A program made the translations under genes and the position numbers. A stretch of DNA of 64,000 bases from Bin55 sp965116055 (lineage in GTDB: Bacteria; Pseudomonadota; Gammaproteobacteria; Pseudomonadales; Azotimanducaceae), in NCBI GenBank assembly GCA_965116055.1, contig OZ220466.1, positions 1,550,001 through 1,614,000 of the forward strand, in the 5' to 3' direction. The notes beneath the pieces are model-generated. The model did not search any database. It saw only the letters and a program-made list of their open reading frames with translations, and was not told where the DNA came from. Shown one piece after another: positions 1-8,214 of the stretch. Positions within the stretch are counted from its first letter, which is position 1, and every line of letters starts with the position of its first letter.

Positions 1-694
1 GGGAATTCGGCGCGCCGACACCAAGAATAGAAATTGAGTGACGCTGGTCAATGGCATCGCGCAGCCCGGCAAAATCGTCTATTCCGTCAGTGATCAACAA
101 CACAGTACCGTGATCTTGATTCAGCGAATCTAATAGTTCGCTGGCGAGTCTGAACGCCGCGACGGCATTACTTCCCTTGACAGGCATCATGTCTGGGTCC
201 AAAGAAGGAAGCAAGTTCAAAATGTTGCCGTTGTCGCGCGTAAACGGCGTTACCACGTACGCATCACCCGCATACGCGACGAAGGCTGTTAAACCTTCTT
301 CTCGCTGTGCGAGAATGTCGCTTACTTTAAATTTTGCGCGCTCAATTCGACTGGGTTGGATATCCGTTGATGTCATGCTAAGCGTTAAGTCAAGCACGAT
401 GACGAGCGGGTTACTTTTAGTTTTCACAGGTTGGGGTAGGCGTTCGAAGGTTGGTCCAGCCAATGCGAGTGCAGCGAGCAGAAGCGCAAGTGGCGGTAGA
501 ACCAATATCGCGCGACCTTTAGGCGAGCCCTTCGACTCAATCAATGCGTCAAACAACGCTGGAGCAAGCACCTTGTGCCAATTGTTCGAACGCGCTGTGA
601 ATCTCATGTGTAAAAACACAATAAAAGGGATCGCAGCTAAGAGAAGCAACCACCAGGGTCGAAGAAAGTGAAATTCGGCAAACTGTTCAAACAT
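1..694 (-). CDS. BatB-like von Willebrand factor A membrane protein (3' end outside window)
   Basis: Reading the minus strand from an ATG at 694 gives an open frame to the window edge (about 231 residues visible). It begins MFEQFAEFHFLRPWWLL, has a membrane segment at about residues 13-30 and a second at about 60-75, then a VWA domain with the metal-site motif DLTLS and later TDGIDD. This is the pattern of BatB/BatA aerotolerance-type proteins: N-terminal membrane anchors and a VWA domain thought to assemble with the MoxR ATPase. The start overlaps the stop of the upstream batA-like gene by 8 bp, which indicates translational coupling. The C-terminal part, where BatB often carries TPR repeats, is not visible. 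Family assignment is solid; the cellular role is inferred from the operon. Confidence 0.85.
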   Translation of the reverse strand, partial: MFEQFAEFHFLRPWWLLLLAAIPFIVFLHMRFTARSNNWHKVLAPALFDALIESKGSPKGRAILVLPPLALLLAALALAGPTFERLPQPVKTKSNPLVIVLDLTLSMTSTDIQPSRIERAKFKVSDILAQREEGLTAFVAYAGDAYVVTPFTRDNGNILNLLPSLDPDMMPVKGSNAVAAFRLASELLDSLNQDHGTVLLITDGIDDFAGLRDAIDQRHSISILGVGAPNS

Positions 695-1670
695 GACGCC
701 GGATGTTGATAAACCATGCTAGCGCGAACAATGCAAGTGCTAAGGCGAGAGGGTAGTGGAATAGTGCACGAACAGGTCGCACGACTAACCCTTTCTGTTC
801 GATAGGTTCCAGCGCTTCTATTTCGTTGTAAATGGCAAGTAAACTGTCGAGATCTGTCGCCTTGAAATACGCGCCGCCGGTTGTTTCCGCAATTTGCTGG
901 AGGAGTTCTTCATCGACGCCCGATTGGCGTTGCCACGGCAACCAAAAACCGAGCGAATCGTTGCCTGGAACGATCCCTATCGTGTAAACCGTCACATCGG
1001 ACGCCGCTGCGAGTTCCGCGGCATCCATCGGTTCTAATTCGCCAGCATTATTTTCACCGTCCGTTAACAATACGACGACACGGTGGTCGACTGGATGATT
1101 GAGAAGTTGTTTGATAGCGAGCCCCAGCGAATCCCCAATGGCGGTGGATCTTCCAGCGATGCCGATTGGTGCGTTCTCTAACATCCGGCTAGCTGTCCGT
1201 ACGTCCGGTGTCAAAGGTACGTATACATAAGGCAAGCTACCGAAGAGCACGATTCCGATGCGGTCGCCAAGGCGACGCTCGACGAAATTTTGAACCGCGT
1301 GTTTAACGACCGCTAGACGAGTAAACTGCCGCCCAGTGACGTTCATGTCCTCCTGCCCCATACTGCCGGATATATCTATGGCGAGCACGATATCTCGCTT
1401 AAGCGTTGGGATTGAGGTTGCCTCGCCCGACCATTGGGGGCGAGCCAGCGCAGTCACCAATGCAAGCCATGCAAGACAAGCGATACCTAGTAGAAAGAGT
1501 GATTTGACGCTTCTGCTCCTACCATCCTTGGCTTGTTTGTCAAATTCGAATGCCTTGACGTGAGGTACGTTTAGAGCAGCTTGCACTATAGTCCGAGGTG
1601 GCAGAGCAAATCTGACTAGGAGAGGTAGGGCAAGAACGAGAAAGGCCCATGGCCAGAGCAATTCGATCAT
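687..1670 (-). CDS. BatA-like VWA-domain membrane protein
   Basis: A 327-residue protein with membrane helices at about residues 5-25 and 57-75, a VWA domain with the MIDAS motif DISGS at 99-103 and the later TDGENN motif, and a final membrane helix at about 305-322. This architecture is typical of BatA of the Bacteroides aerotolerance/MoxR-associated operon. The VWA domain should face the periplasm, and the family is thought to act in complex with a MoxR-type AAA ATPase, possibly in protein maturation or stress tolerance. Its start overlaps the end of the DUF4381 gene by 4 bp and its end overlaps the next VWA gene by 8 bp. No biochemical substrate can be read from the sequence. Confidence 0.88.
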   Translation of the reverse strand: MIELLWPWAFLVLALPLLVRFALPPRTIVQAALNVPHVKAFEFDKQAKDGRSRSVKSLFLLGIACLAWLALVTALARPQWSGEATSIPTLKRDIVLAIDISGSMGQEDMNVTGRQFTRLAVVKHAVQNFVERRLGDRIGIVLFGSLPYVYVPLTPDVRTASRMLENAPIGIAGRSTAIGDSLGLAIKQLLNHPVDHRVVVLLTDGENNAGELEPMDAAELAAASDVTVYTIGIVPGNDSLGFWLPWQRQSGVDEELLQQIAETTGGAYFKATDLDSLLAIYNEIEALEPIEQKGLVVRPVRALFHYPLALALALFALAWFINIRRHV

Positions 1671-2170
1671 TGTGAGCCGCTATGACCCTTCAGCCGCTTA
1701 ACTCTGCAAAGCGTTCTTGACACCAATGTTTCAAGTTCATTGTCGAAGAATTCCACGGGTGTGTAACGAATAGTCCCCAGACATTTACCAGCAGCGGTCA
1801 CAAATGCATCATCGTTAAATCGTTCTGCCAACATGGTTAGCCAAGGCATACCGTCTGCGTGATGCGAACCTGGTATTGACTCGGAAATGAGCAAGTGCTT
1901 ATATAGACGATTGACGGCTAAAACGTAGTCGGATGTAGAAATAAGATGCTGATTGAATTGCAGTTGGAGTTGATTTGCGGTGCGACGGATTGCTCTATAG
2001 GGTCGATCCTCAATCCGCCGTCTGCATTGCCACCAGATGAAGCACGCTATAGCTGCGATAACGCATATACCCAAAAGCCACCAGCCTAACGGGATAGGCC
2101 AGAACATCGGCGCGGCCGGCTCATGAACATCGCGTAACTGGGCGAGCGCTTGATTGATTTGTTCATTCAT
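1667..2170 (-). CDS. DUF4381-type membrane protein of the MoxR/Bat operon
   Basis: The ATG at 2170 (MNEQINQALAQLRDVHEP) is preferred over the upstream one at 2248, because it overlaps the DUF58 stop codon by 8 bp, as elsewhere in this operon, and gives the usual DUF4381 N-terminus. The product of about 167 residues has a short proline-rich N-terminal region with PIPLGWW, one membrane helix and a cytoplasmic, basic C-terminal region. DUF4381 proteins are regularly found between DUF58 and VWA genes in MoxR operons; the function is unknown. The position suggests a membrane partner of the VWA proteins. Confidence 0.8.
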   Translation of the reverse strand: MNEQINQALAQLRDVHEPAAPMFWPIPLGWWLLGICVIAAIACFIWWQCRRRIEDRPYRAIRRTANQLQLQFNQHLISTSDYVLAVNRLYKHLLISESIPGSHHADGMPWLTMLAERFNDDAFVTAAGKCLGTIRYTPVEFFDNELETLVSRTLCRVKRLKGHSGSQ

Positions 2171-3068
2171 AGCTTGCAACTTGCATGCTATCTTCAATCG
2201 TTGTGAGAGAAACGAATCGAATTCCGCGACTTCGGCAGGCTTCTTCAAGCCGTTCGCGACGTTGTTCGAATCGGGCTTCGTAGCTAGATTGGCTTCGCGG
2301 ACTACCGCTAGAAAAGGAAACCGTTTTTGACCCGTCCGTCACGGAATATCTGCCGCTAGGTGGCAGATTGCGTTCTAGCGTATCATAGATATGTATTAAC
2401 GAAACTTCGTTATGGTTCTGAAGCACTAAGAGCTCGCGTAGATCGTTATCGCCGATTGATTCGAAATCTGATATGAACACCAGGCGATGTCCATTTGGTG
2501 TTGCCCGCCGAAGATTCAGTAAGACATCTTGCCAACGCGGTTCTGCAGTCTCGTCAAGGTGATGGCTCGCATCAAGCTGGCGATTGGCGTCACAAATAGC
2601 GCCTAATAAACGTATAACGTTTAACTTACTTCGTATCGGCTTGCGTACACGTAAACCGTTAGTGCCAATCACGACGCCGCCTACACGGTCCCGAGCGTTA
2701 AGAGTCTGCCATGCCATTCGCGCTGCAACCTCCGCAGCTGCCACGCTTTTTAATCGCACTTGACTGCCAAAAAACATTGATGATGTCTGATCAACGATCA
2801 ACATGGTCGGTCGTTCACGTTCTTCTCGAAAGATTTTGGTGTGCGTTCTCTGCTTTCGTGCTGTAACTTTCCAGTCAATGTTGCGTACGTCATCTCCGGC
2901 TTGATAGAGTCGCACTTCGTCCAGGTCGACTCCACGTCCTCGCATACGAGAGACTAGCGACCCAGAATGACCGCCGGTCGAGCGCCGAATACGTCTCTTT
3001 GCGATGGACTCTGTCGCTAAACCAACTAGATCGGCAACTGAGACATATACGCCGGAGAGCAACGTCAC
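2163..3068 (-). CDS. DUF58 domain protein
   Basis: A 301-residue soluble protein starting with GTG at 3068, 8 bp after the moxR stop. The DUF58 signature is clear: RRSTGGHSGSL near the N-terminus, then GRGVDLDEVRLYQAGDD and VRNIDWKVTARKQ at about 45-75, followed by a VWA-like fold (LIVDQTSSM). DUF58 proteins are obligate neighbours of MoxR ATPases and are proposed to be adaptors for them. The enzymatic role is unknown. It lacks the N-terminal membrane helices present in longer DUF58 proteins. Confidence 0.88.
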   Translation of the reverse strand: MTLLSGVYVSVADLVGLATESIAKRRIRRSTGGHSGSLVSRMRGRGVDLDEVRLYQAGDDVRNIDWKVTARKQRTHTKIFREERERPTMLIVDQTSSMFFGSQVRLKSVAAAEVAARMAWQTLNARDRVGGVVIGTNGLRVRKPIRSKLNVIRLLGAICDANRQLDASHHLDETAEPRWQDVLLNLRRATPNGHRLVFISDFESIGDNDLRELLVLQNHNEVSLIHIYDTLERNLPPSGRYSVTDGSKTVSFSSGSPRSQSSYEARFEQRRERLEEACRSRGIRFVSLTTIEDSMQVASYE

Positions 3069-3076
3069 GATGCGTA

Positions 3077-4060
3077 TTAGGTTAAAGGCACCTGATCAAT
3101 CATTTTGTCGATGAGGTCGTCCGTCGTCGTACCGCGTGCCTCTGCTTCAAAAGAAAGTATGAGGCGGTGCCTAAGCACATCGTGGATGACTTCGAGGATG
3201 TCTTCAGGTATGATATAGTCGCGGCCAGCTAACCAAGCCAGTGTACGCGAACATTGATCCAGTGCAATGGTCGCACGTGGACTTGCGGCATATTCGATGC
3301 CTTCTAAACCTGAGCGCGTGTGCGCGACAAAATCTATGATGTAACGTTCGACAGGTTCAGACATGTGTATGGAACCTAAATCGTCCCGAATTCCAAGAAT
3401 TTCATCTTCGCTAAGTTCGACAGGCGGCGGTTGATCGACATGACCAAATTCTTCGCGAGCCAACTGCAGAATTGCTCGTTCTTGCTCTGGCGGTGGATAG
3501 TCAATTAACACATGCATCAAGAATCGATCAAGTTGGGCTTCCGGTAATGGGTAGGTACCTTCTTGTTCGATCGGGTTCTGCGTTGCCATGACCAAAAACA
3601 ATCGAGGGAGGCTGAACGTTTCGCGCCCCACCGTAACCTGTTTCTCGGCCATGGCTTCAAGCAAAGCGGATTGGACCTTGGCTGGTGCGCGATTGACTTC
3701 GTCGGCAAGTACTAAATTGTGAAAAATTGGGCCGTGCTGAAATTGAAAGCTGCTGGTTTCAGGTCGAAATATCTCCGTTCCAGTTACGTCGCTAGGTAGC
3801 AAGTCGGGGGTGAATTGAATACGATGAAAGTCCCCTTCAATGCAGCGCGATAGCTCTTTTATGGCACGAGTTTTAGCAAGCCCCGGTGCGCCTTCTACGA
3901 GCAAATGTCCCCCGCAGATCATGGCAATCGTGAGTTTCTTCGTTAGATCTTCCTGACCTACAATGCGGCGATTCAACCATGCAAGCGCTTGGTGAACTCT
4001 CTCATACGTAGACTCTGCGTTTACTTCTTCGTGGTTAATAGGTGCGGTTTGTGTGTCCAT
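3077..4060 (-). CDS. MoxR-family AAA+ ATPase
   Basis: The start at 4060 is chosen because AGGAGG lies 5 bases upstream of that ATG; the longer reading from 4081 would place this site inside the gene. The 327-residue protein has Walker A GAPGLAKT at about residues 57-64, Walker B LVLADE at about 115-120, a sensor motif with ATQNP and the C-terminal lid domain of MoxR proteins. It heads the operon moxR-DUF58-DUF4381-batA-batB. MoxR ATPases act as chaperone-like remodellers for VWA-domain partners; here the partners are presumably the two Bat proteins downstream. The substrate is not known. Confidence 0.92.
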   Translation of the reverse strand: MDTQTAPINHEEVNAESTYERVHQALAWLNRRIVGQEDLTKKLTIAMICGGHLLVEGAPGLAKTRAIKELSRCIEGDFHRIQFTPDLLPSDVTGTEIFRPETSSFQFQHGPIFHNLVLADEVNRAPAKVQSALLEAMAEKQVTVGRETFSLPRLFLVMATQNPIEQEGTYPLPEAQLDRFLMHVLIDYPPPEQERAILQLAREEFGHVDQPPPVELSEDEILGIRDDLGSIHMSEPVERYIIDFVAHTRSGLEGIEYAASPRATIALDQCSRTLAWLAGRDYIIPEDILEVIHDVLRHRLILSFEAEARGTTTDDLIDKMIDQVPLT

Positions 4061-4160
4061 ATACCTCCTTTTTCGATGCAATACGATTTGCCTATAACCG
4101 CTATGCTCACGGCCAATCGGATCGAATCATTTTTCTATGACAAAGAAGAATTGAATTAGT

Positions 4161-5177
4161 TTGAACGCGTTGTACCATGTTATTAAACCGTTGCTTTCTG
4201 TTTGCGAAGCGGAACTTGCGCATGAGTTAACCATACGCTTGTTGCAATTCATTGGTAGGTTCTCGGGTTCCTCTCAATTGAATTCTCATCCAATTAAAGT
4301 AGCGGGATTGACATTTCCAAATCGAGTCGGTTTAGCCGCAGGATTCGATAAAGACGGCAGAGCCATAGCTGGGTTGAATCGTTTGGGGTTTGGCAGTATC
4401 GAAATTGGCGGCGTAACGCCACGTGCACAGGCGGGGAACCCTAAGCCGCGCGTATTCCGATATCCGAAAGAAATGGCAGTTATCAATCGTATGGGTTTTA
4501 ATAGCAAAGGCATACCCCATCTCAAGGCTCGCCTTAACCAGACAGCCGATATATATCCGACGATTCTCGGGGCCAATTTAGGCATCAATAAGGACACGCC
4601 TTTGGAACGAGCGGTTGATGATTTTCTTCATGGTTTGACATCGCTTCTAAGCCGTGTAGATTATTTCACGATCAACCTCTCGTCGCCCAACACCCCTGGT
4701 CTACGTCATCTCCAGTATGTTGATCGACTGGATGGATTGCTACGCGTGTTGGTTGCCGAGCGAAATGCACTCCTTGTTCAAAGCGGGCGGGCGGTACCTG
4801 TACCGTTATTCGTCAAAGTATCGCCTGATCTAGATGTCGTGTTATTACGCGAGACGGTGCTTGCAGCGCAAGGCGTTGGTATTGACGGCGTTATCGCGAC
4901 CAATACGACGATTGATCGGACTGGACTGCATCATCATCTGGCTAATCAAGCAGGCGGGCTCAGTGGCCGTCCCTTGCTGCGGAAATCCTTGCGCGCGGTG
5001 GAGGCTATTCGGGAAGCCGTCGGTAGTACTTGGCCAATCATTGGTGTCGGCGGTATTACGAGCGGGGAAGATGCCCAAGCTATGCGAAGAGCAGGTGCGG
5101 ATCTCATTCAGTTGTATACGGCATTGATTTACCGAGGTCCTAGACTCGTCAAAGAGTTAATTGACGCAACAACTTAA
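4161..5177 (+). CDS. pyrD: Dihydroorotate dehydrogenase, quinone-dependent (class 2)
   Basis: A 338-residue FMN enzyme of de novo pyrimidine synthesis that oxidises dihydroorotate to orotate and passes electrons to membrane quinone. Class 2 features are present: an N-terminal helical membrane-associating segment (about residues 1-40), GLAAGFDKDG, the active-site loop INLSSPNTPGLR with its serine, VKVSPD, TNTT and the C-terminal phosphate-binding GVGGI. The annotated start is TTG (MNALYHV), because no ATG gives the usual N-terminus and an in-frame upstream codon was not found; the Shine-Dalgarno site is weak (AAAGAAG). It is divergent from moxR with about 100 bp between, and stands alone. Confidence 0.95.
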   Translation: MNALYHVIKPLLSVCEAELAHELTIRLLQFIGRFSGSSQLNSHPIKVAGLTFPNRVGLAAGFDKDGRAIAGLNRLGFGSIEIGGVTPRAQAGNPKPRVFRYPKEMAVINRMGFNSKGIPHLKARLNQTADIYPTILGANLGINKDTPLERAVDDFLHGLTSLLSRVDYFTINLSSPNTPGLRHLQYVDRLDGLLRVLVAERNALLVQSGRAVPVPLFVKVSPDLDVVLLRETVLAAQGVGIDGVIATNTTIDRTGLHHHLANQAGGLSGRPLLRKSLRAVEAIREAVGSTWPIIGVGGITSGEDAQAMRRAGADLIQLYTALIYRGPRLVKELIDATT

Positions 5178-5399
5178 TACATACGATGGGTTGTCAAGAA
5201 TCTCGTGAAGAAACACTAAATATCAATAGGTTACATATAACAATAAGTCTATTCTTCCAAGCCTATGGACGATCGTAAATCAATATCTCTGTTGATTTCA
5301 TGTAGGTTGAGCATGACATTCGAGGAGTACCTAAAGCGGCGGTCATTTTTTGAAAGGAGGATTACAATCCTGACTATACAACCTGATGGTAACGGCGAC

Positions 5400-5880
5400 G
5401 CTATGACGACGTGACCGTGGCGAGTGCTTGGGCAAGTGAAGGAGACCAAGATGGAAAGCTTCGGCACGGGGTCGCAAACCGCATGATGGCGTGCGGATTC
5501 AACCCGTGCCGGTAGTGTGTCAAGGTATCCCGAGCGGCATCGCGGGTGATTCTAACCGCTAACTGAAGCGAGTTCGAGCGGATGAGCCACGCTTGATGAG
5601 GCTGATGTTGGGCTGGAGTGACGCTTCGGTGTCATTGATTATCGACTTCAACCAAAATGGGAGACGTGGACTTTGAAGGTACGAGGCTTGGCTCTCTGAT
5701 AGCTGATCGGGAGTGCTCGCTGGCGCTAAATTCTGGTTTCACACAAGGTGGGGTTTTGTCGACGAGATGAGAAAGCATATGTCGCGCGCCTGGAGAGGAC
5801 TTAACCCGACCGAGTCAGTTGCGGGGCGTAGCCATAGTAGGCTGCCGAGATTGAGAGGTTCGCAGACATCACCTATCATG
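5400..5880 (+). ncRNA. Candidate truncated group II intron-like structured RNA (domain I-like)
   Basis: What is seen: a perfect 9-bp inverted repeat at 5462-5470 and 5503-5511 with an inner 5-bp stem at 5479-5483 and 5492-5496, and a UUCG-capped hairpin at 5619-5634. Many purine-rich linkers occur, such as CAAGATGGAAAGCT and TGGAGAGGACTTAACCC. Their wording resembles domain I of bacterial group II introns as I remember them. No reverse transcriptase ORF and no clear domain V or VI were found before 6141, so if the identification is right this is a 3'-truncated relic. The strand is inferred from the direction of the intron-like motifs. Other structured RNA is possible; covariance-model searching would decide. 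Confidence 0.35.
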
Positions 5881-6104
5881 TTCACACCCATTGCCATCAT
5901 TGAATGTCTGTCTGTTTTCATCATGACTCCTTTCTACCGCCCTACAATCATTCCAAGGATAGTCGGTGTCTCAACAATGTTGGCAGAAAGGGGAACGGCG
6001 AAAACTATGGTCACTAGCAAAATCAATTAGAACCCCATCCTTCGTCCAAATAGCCTGCTTGTCCTTATAACTCATAGGACTTTACTATATGTGAGTCCTT
6101 CTTG

Positions 6105-6122
6105 GGCCAATCGCGATTGGCC
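6105..6122. repeat. 18-bp perfect palindrome downstream of the GHKL ATPase gene
   Basis: GGCCAATCGCGATTGGCC reads identically on both strands and lies about 20 bp past the stop codon of the minus-strand ATPase-nuclease gene. There is no T-run following it on the minus strand, so it is not a textbook intrinsic terminator. It could be a weak terminator, a protein-binding site or an insertion scar. Confidence 0.5.
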
Positions 6123-6141
6123 ATGCTGCTGATGTAGTACT

Positions 6142-8214
6142 TTATGCGGTCACTTTAAATGTCCGTATTTCCTCTATTAATTTTTGTAATTGACTGCTAG
6201 CGCTAGACGCCTCAAGGAATTTTCCGTAAGCTACGAGCGCGTTGTCAATTAACTCATCATATGTAACCACGCGAATTCTGTAAATGCTTAATGACTGCTC
6301 ATCCTTCTTTCTTGTCTCTTCATTATCCCACCCTTGAGGTAGGTTTCCTACAACACAAACAACTTCGATCGGCAAGTCAGCATGACCCCGATTGCCTTTG
6401 GCTAATTCGGCTTTAAACACATCTATATAGTGGCGAACCTGCCCTTCCAACTCCGTCTTAGTGACTGTGACCGAGCTACGTTTCAACTCTACAATTACGT
6501 GAGCTGCTGCGACGCGACGATACCTAGTGTATTTGATATCAGCTCTACTCTTATCGGAAAAGACTTTTTCCATTCGTTTCTCTATGTCTCCAAATATAGT
6601 CGCTCTTTCCCACGCTGGATCCAGCAAAAATAGATGGTCAAATATATATTCTTGGAGTACTCGCTCTTTGGCATTTTTGTCGACAATATCTCGGAGTTTT
6701 TGAATTATTACTAGGCGCTCCTCGACGATCTTACGATAGTGCTCAGCCTCCAAGGCATCGACATCGCGAAGATAATCCAAGAAATCGTTTACCTTCGTGA
6801 TATCAATTTTCTGCAATAGGTGAATGACATGATTCATCTTCAGATGTTCAAAAAGCAGCACACCGTTGGCGTAAGCTCCCTGACGCTCTTTCTCGTCAAT
6901 CCCAGCACGATCAATGTCACCAAAAATTTTCTTAGCAAATTCCTTTAAATGGGCTGGTCGAAGTGAGTTGTACCACTCACTTAAGTGGGGGTTAGATAGA
7001 AGAGCATGACGAAGACCTGAACGTTCCCTCAGCTTGTTGGTTTTGGACCATATTGCTTTCAATTCAGATTGAATAAAATTTGCGAGAGCCCGATAACGTT
7101 TGTCATCCTCTGATATAGATTGGCGGCTAGATGTGGCAATGTCTGGTAAGCGGTCGTCATCAAGAAAATCCGCTTCGATTTCGCCGAACATATACTTTGT
7201 GATCATGCCCCCGAGGCGGAATTGTTGAAGGATGTCTTCTTGGGCAACCTTGCCGCGAACAACCACGGTAATCTTGTTCAGATTATCACCTTCTAAAGTG
7301 TCGTCGCCGTCTAAATCGTTTGATCGCCAGGCAATACCAATCCAGCCCCGAATGCGATAATTACCAGCCGTGCAGGCAATACCGTGCTCGTTAAATTGGT
7401 AGGGCCGAGAAAAAGCACCGATATCAGTTGGGCTAGATTCGTTTTTGTCAAGCTTGGGGCAGTTCTTCGCGAAGTCATTGTCGTACTGAAAGATAAATCG
7501 GATCTTATGAAAGTAATCTCGATCAGCGAGGGTAACGGGTTGGTCGTTAATCCTTATATTGAAGTTATAAGTTTCGCCGAGGACGCTGAAGCGTCTTGCA
7601 ATCCGGCGCCGCAGTCCATTTACTGACGCTTGGGTCAGCCTCAATGTCTTCAGGTCACTAATATGAACACACGTGCCTTGGGGACTGGGAACCATGTCAT
7701 TTGCGGATATTTGCTGTGGTCGATATTGACGCTCATTAGTAGGATTTTCCTCGTCAATCATAGCTCTAATATCATCGGCGTTCATAAGAAAAGCCTCGGC
7801 TTCGCCACCTTTTACTCTTGTATAGACATGAATCTTGTTGGCGATTGAAAACAGCGAGAGTTTCCCGATTCCCTTTCTGCCCATCGGCATCCTATCATGC
7901 ACGGGAGTACGGATCTCCTTAGAAGGCAGCCTTGCATCCCCAGGGGCACTGTCCTTGAGAGGTCGTTTTCTATATCCGACATATAGATATTTTCTATTAA
8001 CGTCTTCGCGATTCATCCCAATACCATTGTCGGTGATGGTGATAGTCTTGTTGTTGATATCGAAGTTGACATTTACCTCTGTAGCGTCAGCGTCCCATGA
8101 ATTGGCGATGACCTCGGCGAGCACAGCAGGGGTATTGCTATAAAGATTGAGCCCCATGTGGTTGAGCACATTGAGACTGATCGTCATGTAGTATTTTGAA
8201 TCCTGTTCAGGCAT
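6142..8214 (-). CDS. GHKL ATPase-nuclease fusion, MutL/MORC-like, of a restriction-modification system
   Basis: Starting at the ATG at 8214 (which overlaps the methylase stop by 8 bp), the protein has about 690 residues. The N-terminal third is a GHKL ATPase: N-box EVIANSWDADA at about 33-43, DNGIGM at 62-67 and glycine-rich GRKGIGKLS at about 112-120. A long middle region is predicted mostly helical. Near the C-terminus lies a PD-(D/E)xK-type nuclease pattern, with the aspartate of ADIKY near residue 559 and VELKRSS near 575. GHKL ATPases fused to nucleases and linked to cytosine methylases are known from comparative genomics as the bacterial relatives of MORC proteins. Most likely this is the restriction component, with ATP-driven dimer closure controlling cleavage; that is inferred. 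Confidence 0.85.
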   Translation of the reverse strand: MPEQDSKYYMTISLNVLNHMGLNLYSNTPAVLAEVIANSWDADATEVNVNFDINNKTITITDNGIGMNREDVNRKYLYVGYRKRPLKDSAPGDARLPSKEIRTPVHDRMPMGRKGIGKLSLFSIANKIHVYTRVKGGEAEAFLMNADDIRAMIDEENPTNERQYRPQQISANDMVPSPQGTCVHISDLKTLRLTQASVNGLRRRIARRFSVLGETYNFNIRINDQPVTLADRDYFHKIRFIFQYDNDFAKNCPKLDKNESSPTDIGAFSRPYQFNEHGIACTAGNYRIRGWIGIAWRSNDLDGDDTLEGDNLNKITVVVRGKVAQEDILQQFRLGGMITKYMFGEIEADFLDDDRLPDIATSSRQSISEDDKRYRALANFIQSELKAIWSKTNKLRERSGLRHALLSNPHLSEWYNSLRPAHLKEFAKKIFGDIDRAGIDEKERQGAYANGVLLFEHLKMNHVIHLLQKIDITKVNDFLDYLRDVDALEAEHYRKIVEERLVIIQKLRDIVDKNAKERVLQEYIFDHLFLLDPAWERATIFGDIEKRMEKVFSDKSRADIKYTRYRRVAAAHVIVELKRSSVTVTKTELEGQVRHYIDVFKAELAKGNRGHADLPIEVVCVVGNLPQGWDNEETRKKDEQSLSIYRIRVVTYDELIDNALVAYGKFLEASSASSQLQKLIEEIRTFKVTA

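Larger units (their letters stand above)
5178..6141. other. Gene-free stretch between pyrD and the restriction-modification cassette
   Basis: About 960 bp without a convincing protein gene. The short ORFs here have no recognisable domain and cross a region rich in perfect hairpins (5400-5880). The right end has an 18-bp palindrome at 6105-6122. The stretch probably marks the edge of the acquired methylase/ATPase cassette. Confidence 0.6.

Noticed and set aside
5713..6030. 105-codon plus-strand ORF in the pyrD/R-M gap
   Set aside because: No domain or start signal and it crosses the structured-RNA-like stretch; judged non-coding.
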